Notes under the pieces: model-generated | The model's input: the letters and a program-made list of their open reading frames with translations, nothing else | Told to the model about the DNA's origin: nothing | Databases searched by the model: none | NCBI RefSeq assembly: GCF_963678635.1 | Contig: NC_087067.1 | Coordinates: forward strand, 25,243,547-25,307,546 | Reading direction: 5' to 3' | Source: Symsagittifera roscoffensis | Lineage: Eukaryota; Xenacoelomorpha; Acoela; Convolutidae | DNA: 64,000 nucleotides | Shown: one piece after another, positions 57,307-64,000 of the stretch | Layout: every line of letters begins with the position of its first letter | Position numbering within the stretch: the stretch's first letter is position 1 | Translations under genes and position numbers: made by a program

Positions 57307-58956
57307 GTTTTTTTTTTAAGTTTTTTTTTCCAAATATTTTGCGCTACTTGCACGGCAACTGGCTATTCTTGTTTTTATTTGTTAATGTTCGATGTTTCCG
57401 CTCTTTTTTGGTTCAATCGATGATTTAAAAAGGCATCAACTGTCTTAACTTCTTATTAATCAAACGTCAATGCACATGCTATCAAAAAGGCGTTACGGAC
57501 TGGAACCAAAATTTGCAACTTCGGTCAGAAAAAAGAAGTCGTTCTATTTCACTACGCTTACTAAAGTGCGCAAGTGTAGAGAAAAAAAGGAAAAACTTAG
57601 TCGTTATATTACACTATGCTCAATTAAGTTCGAAAGTGTAAGAACCTTCGTAAATAGGAGACTTAATGATTGTTTTTTAAGTTTTTTAGTTTGTTAAATG
57701 GATAGCAGCATATTTTCCTCTTATCCACAATACTCAATGTGTTTTTCTTTCTTGTCCCTATCTACTGAATTAAGCAACTACAAAACAGCAAAAATGCAGC
57801 TACAGTTACTGTTTGTTTTGGTAGCTTTCCGCTATTTTTGTCTCTAATAAGACATTTTTTCGACCAATGACCAGTTTGTATTCTCAAGTAATTGCATGTT
57901 TACTATAATTTTGAATTCCCGCTTTTCGACTGGAAGATTCAAGTTTTCGAATAAATACTGCTGAAATAGTACGAATTTAATAGTTTTTAATAATTTAATT
58001 ATATTCTGAAGCTGAACTCAATAAGTTTGAAACTGACATGTCACATGATGATTTTGGTGTTTCATTTCAAGCTCATTTAAAAAAAATTGAATAAAAAACT
58101 GATTTCAACTGTTTGTTAGTTGTTCCGACTTTCGAAGAAAGTGACAAATATTTGTGCTCGGGTGTTTTTTTTTCTGACAAAGCAAGTTTTTACCTTTTAT
58201 TTAGCCGGACTTTTGAACACTCCGAAAATCATGCATGCAAACCATTGAAGCTTAAAAATCATAACCAAGGAGAACCATTTTTCTTTGGAGCTGACATTGC
58301 ATAAGCGGGAAAAATATATTTTTTTATTGTAAAATTTATAGTTTTCGAAACAGAACCTAGTCAGATAGCTTATAGTGCGGCCAAAATTTTCAAGGTTTAG
58401 CCCTGATACAAGCCATCTTGATTGTCTTTGCTTCGCAAATAATGCCAGCTTTTTGCGCGACTCAAAAACGCCAGTTCTCAAACTTGACGAACATGAGTGA
58501 GAATTGAGGAAAAGTGCATCTTTTGCGTAACTTTCAGTTCTATTTTAATTTAACTCATGGCGTCCTTTTCTGTTAAATAAATTTTAGAGAAACTTAGATC
58601 AAAAATCAAAAGTTTCACGTTTGTAAGTTGCTGATGTTTTTTAATAAATGGCGTCATCAGATTTTCTCGTTCATTTACCACTAAACAAGGAAGCAGCTGG
58701 CATTCGACATTTTCATTGCGTCTCAATTAAGGCGAGACTTTTTGTAACTATTTTCATTTAAATTAAATTTGAATAGTTTGTTTAGTCCTCATATTGGTGA
58801 CCGCCCGACTAGCATAAAAATTTCATATAGCTATGTTTCATGTTTCTCAGAAACACAAAACGACTAAGAATCCTGTCAAACTGAAGCTTGCATTTCTGAG
58901 AAATGGAAAAATATCAACAAGCAAATGAAATTCCTTGTCCCATAAATTTCTGGTAG

Positions 58957-59168
58957 CTTTGGGGCGGATTTGGGAGGCGGTGTTAGGGGGCGTACAGTCA
59001 CCCACCCCTCCCCCCTCAAGGATTCGATCCCTTGCCGACCCAAAGGGCCCCCCTTTGATAGTAATTTAAGAATTCCTTTTTCAGAAATCCTTTTAAACAC
59101 CTTTCGTGGCCTGTTTTTTGAAAATTATTTCCCTCTGGAGAAAATCCTAGATCCGCCCCTGCCCCGGC
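58957..59168. mobile_element. Small DNA-transposon-like element (MITE) with terminal inverted repeats
   Basis: Left end GGGGCGGATTTGGGA and right end TCCTAGATCCGCCCC are inverted relative to each other, with two mismatches over 15 bases. The roughly 210-bp interior is GC-rich and contains GGATTCGATCCC and GCCGACCC blocks, shared in reverse with the 35.65-36.05 kb fragment. No coding capacity. Confidence 0.65.
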
Positions 59169-60398
59169 TTGAACAGAACACCGATTGAAAAGTGTGGAAA
59201 AACTGTGATTTATGTTTTTTGACGATGTTTGAATTTTGACTATGTTTCGATTTCTATGCTAGTCGATACGATTTTCATTTTAAAATTTTTTATGCCAGTC
59301 GAGCTTTATGCTGGTCGATACACTGCCCTCACATTATCAGAAAGCTCCAGGTTTTCGAAGAGTTTATCCCATCTGAAAAATTTGCACTGAAATTGTATAC
59401 CAGTTATCATCTCGTACACTTTTGGCACTCTGGCAACAAGAATTATATCAGAAGACCCCATTGACGCCATAAACTCATAGCATTGCGTTGAAGAAGCTAG
59501 TATGGCAGACAAACTGATGACTGATTATCGCAGTATGACTGCTGAAATTATTACCCGTCTGTGTATTCGTTTTCAGCAACACGCACTTCGATTTAAAATA
59601 GCATACTTACCGGGCGTGGATAGGTTTTTTGACCAGACCGACCTTTTACCACACCACAATAGGGGGTTCTCTCATGATGGAGGGTCCGAATGATTGAAAA
59701 CTTTAAGTAATCAATTGTAGACGTTCCGCTAGGCTAAATGATTTTTGAACAAAATCGAATTCATCATTAACAGAAAATGAAGTATAGCAAGCAGTTTAAT
59801 AAACTTATGCTGTACTTATCGTGCATATATACAACAAATTTTTCGTTTTATTCAAAGTTCTATGGTTAAGTTCGGTCTGCTAAAAAGTCGACCCCTTCCG
59901 GGCGTACTGTAATGAAATTTATTAACCTTACCTAAGTGGGAACGTACTTGACGCTTTAGGTGACATCGAAATGATAAATGGAATAACGTCGAGCCTCTAG
60001 CTTGCATTAGGGACTTGACCCTTAATATTCCTAAGCTCAAGGCTATCATACTTATATCGGTTTTTGCAGAGACCCTTCTATCGCAACGCAATTGATCCAA
60101 GTCGGTTTTAAGGCTAAAGTTTTGTTTCGACTAATGTAACATAGATTGAGAATGATTATCGAGATTCGTTGCCAGTCGGATGGATACCTTCGCTTTTTTC
60201 CTCATTTGCTGATGCGGATACGTAAGGTATTCGTTCGTTGATGTCAGGTTTCTACGATTTATCTCACTGGAATTATGTTGTCGACATACTTGATAACATG
60301 CCATCTGAATTCCAATGGGTATTTGAGAAATATTATCCATGGAATTCACAATATACGATCCAAACGCTTCCATTAGTGAAATTGTAGACTGTTTCTTT
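59169..60398. other. Spacer upstream of the EGR-type gene
   Basis: No gene recognised. An AGCAACACGCACTT block at 59575 is shared with 54110, marking another low-copy repeat. Confidence 0.5.
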
Positions 60399-60408
60399 CC
60401 ATATTTGG
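60399..60408 (+). promoter_or_regulatory. CArG box (SRF-binding consensus)
   Basis: CCATATTTGG fits CC(A/T)6GG exactly. It lies about 650 bp upstream of the TATA box of the EGR-type gene. Vertebrate EGR1 is driven by clustered serum response elements of this kind. The first bases overlap TTTCC, an Ets-type core on the other strand. Confidence 0.6.
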
Positions 60409-61050
60409 CAGTAAATCAAGGCAAAAGAAAACTAAATAATCCCAGGTGCAGTAGTGTAAATTTATTACTTGCATCGCGATGCTTTTAAAATAAAAATTAC
60501 AAAATAGAAATAATGAGCTGCGTTAACATGGCGGTTGACTGAGACGCGACTGTTTTTTAAGGGATCCCGTTTTTCTCCAAATATAGAAATCGTTTAAAAA
60601 AATTCAGCAGGTCATGGGAATCGGGAACGGGAAAAGTTATATCTTCTAGACCGCGAGTCGCGTGTATTCACTTGGCGACAAAGTAGTATTCTCTAAATTA
60701 CTATTTTCATTCAGTCGCACATGAATAGATTCAATGTATAATGAACTGATAAAAATAAAACAAGTGTATTATTATTCCTCAGACTCGAATTCGTCATACG
60801 TTTGATTCTGGTGGTTATGCAATTGATAGTAACTTCATATTTTCACGAAGACGAATTGCCTTGTAAAGGCATAACGAACTAGAAGAATTTTGTGACGAAT
60901 CGAGACAAGGAATTTATAAAAATATTAAAACGCTCTTCAATACTATGACGAAGGCAAAATGTTGTGACGAAAGCAGTTACATTACCGAACGGAAATAGTA
61001 TTCACATTCAGATAGTAACGATAACAGTTAACCCCGAGAGAGTACAAGTA

Positions 61051-61059
61051 TATAAAAAG
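61051..61059 (+). promoter_or_regulatory. TATA box of the EGR-type gene
   Basis: TATAAAAAG, about 275 bases before the start codon, implies transcription starting near 61080. Confidence 0.65.
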
Positions 61060-61063
61060 AGCG

Positions 61064-61073
61064 CCGTATATGG
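61064..61073 (+). promoter_or_regulatory. Near-consensus CArG box beside the TATA box
   Basis: CCGTATATGG differs from CC(A/T)6GG at one position. It sits between the TATA box and the predicted start site. Confidence 0.4.
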
Positions 61074-61317
61074 CCAAAATCATTCCTTTTTTGGTTGAAT
61101 TTAAACCGCGATTGCCTTGCTCGTCAAACGAAGAACTAGTAGAGAAAATTCATTCAGTCAGTCTTTTAACAAACGAACGCCGAACTAAGTCGGTTCCATT
61201 GACGAAAAAATACGATCTTTTATTCACGACTTCTCTCGTTTTCTCGTTTTTTGAGAAAGGGGACTGTACATCTCAAAACAGCGCCTAGAACTTGAACTTT
61301 TCAAAGTTACCCTTCTT

Positions 61318-63481
<2,164 letters not shown>

Positions 63482-63796
63482 GTTCTGAAAAAGCTGATCA
63501 TGATTGATTTGAATTTTTGAACGGACTCTCTTATAGTTCTGCTGCCAATTTTATGCTAATCATATGCTGCTAAACGTTGACATGGTATTAAATGTTTATA
63601 CGTTGTTAACTTATTAGCTTACACTAAAATCGTGACATTTCAAGAAAATCAATATGATCGATATCAGTCATATCAACTTTTGTAAGGAAGCTACAGTGGA
63701 TTTGAGATTACACAGAGTCTACTGCTATTGAATAGTTACGGAGCTGTTAATCTGACCATCCATGTGTGTCAAATATATTTTTATATTTCAACGTTA

Positions 63797-63893
63797 ATTT
63801 ATTTTAGACAATATTTGTATTTTCAACCCATAATATTTAATTTTCTATAAATGTTTTCACTTGCCGTCCATCTAATTTGCTCGATCTAATTTA
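63797..63893 (+). promoter_or_regulatory. ATTTA motifs in the EGR 3' region
   Basis: ATTTA occurs at 63797-63801, 63835-63839 and 63889-63893 within AU-rich context, compatible with an mRNA-instability element common in immediate-early transcripts. The background is AT-rich, so chance occurrence is possible. Confidence 0.35.
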
Positions 63894-63901
63894 TTATTTT
63901 G

Positions 63902-63907
63902 ATTAAA
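63902..63907 (+). terminator. Candidate polyadenylation signal of the EGR-type gene
   Basis: ATTAAA variant, about 420 bases after the stop codon. No canonical AATAAA was noticed between the stop and this point. Confidence 0.4.
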
Positions 63908-64000
63908 TACATTTTTTTCACCCTAGTCAGAGAAAGACCTATCGCAGGGCATTGAAATTTCACTTCCATGTAATCAATCAGGTGTTTTAGGGTCCGAATT

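Larger units (their letters stand above)
52486..58956. other. Spacer with minor repeats, no supported gene
   Basis: Open frames here (for example 55005-55220, 55147-55380) match no family I know. The 54.7-56.7 kb part is less AT-rich and more complex than its flanks, but shows no splice-consistent coding. Named repeats are listed separately. Confidence 0.55.

Noticed and set aside
61070-61288. Open frame of 72 codons upstream of the EGR gene
   Set aside because: Its ATG lies before the transcription start predicted from the TATA box, the product resembles nothing, and the stretch is better read as 5' UTR.

Overview
The window is animal nuclear DNA from an AT-rich invertebrate genome whose lineage I cannot name. 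It holds two recognisable metazoan regulatory genes: a ZMIZ/tonalli-type SP-RING SUMO ligase with GT-AG introns, and an EGR-family zinc-finger factor. Both are surrounded by repeat-rich spacer.

Region 1 (about 1-14.1 kb, all on the minus strand) is most of a very large Ty3/gypsy-type LTR retroelement, cut by the left edge of the window. In transcriptional order (right to left) it has: a long-terminal-repeat/primer-binding-site zone that is tandemly duplicated (about 13.5-14.0 kb); a leader of about 1.2 kb; a small basic first ORF (12280-11813); a 2231-residue Gag-Pro-RT-RNase H ORF (11838-5143); an integrase in the +1 frame (5114-3609); two tiny hydrophobic ORFs joined by an ATGA overlap (3011-2781 and 2784-2596); an open frame of 378 codons with no ATG at its head (2590-1454); and an envelope-like glycoprotein frame with no ATG at its head and one frame break (1399 to the edge). 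The layout suggests an env-carrying, retrovirus-like element whose distal genes come from spliced mRNAs.

Region 2 (about 14.1-26.9 kb) has no gene I can support. It carries microsatellites, a degenerate tandem repeat, and dispersed repeats that recur elsewhere in the window.

Region 3 (26970-37266, plus strand) is the ZMIZ-type gene, read as 11 exons whose phases all agree and sum to 1511 codons plus a stop. The conserved N-terminal exons of the family were not found here. A cluster of psi-K-x-E motifs follows the SP-RING. Introns contain repeat elements, including one inverted pair.

Region 4 (about 37.3-60.4 kb) is repeat territory: a tandem duplication (3.1 kb and 5.7 kb copies) carrying corpses of a non-LTR reverse transcriptase; three copies of a 685-bp tandem unit; three tRNA-like SINE heads; and a small GC-rich element with terminal inverted repeats.

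Region 5 (60.4-64 kb) is an intronless EGR-type gene with a perfect CArG box upstream, a TATA box next to a second near-perfect CArG box, a short ORF overlapping its start, and ATTTA motifs in the 3' region. This is the architecture expected of an SRF-controlled immediate-early gene.
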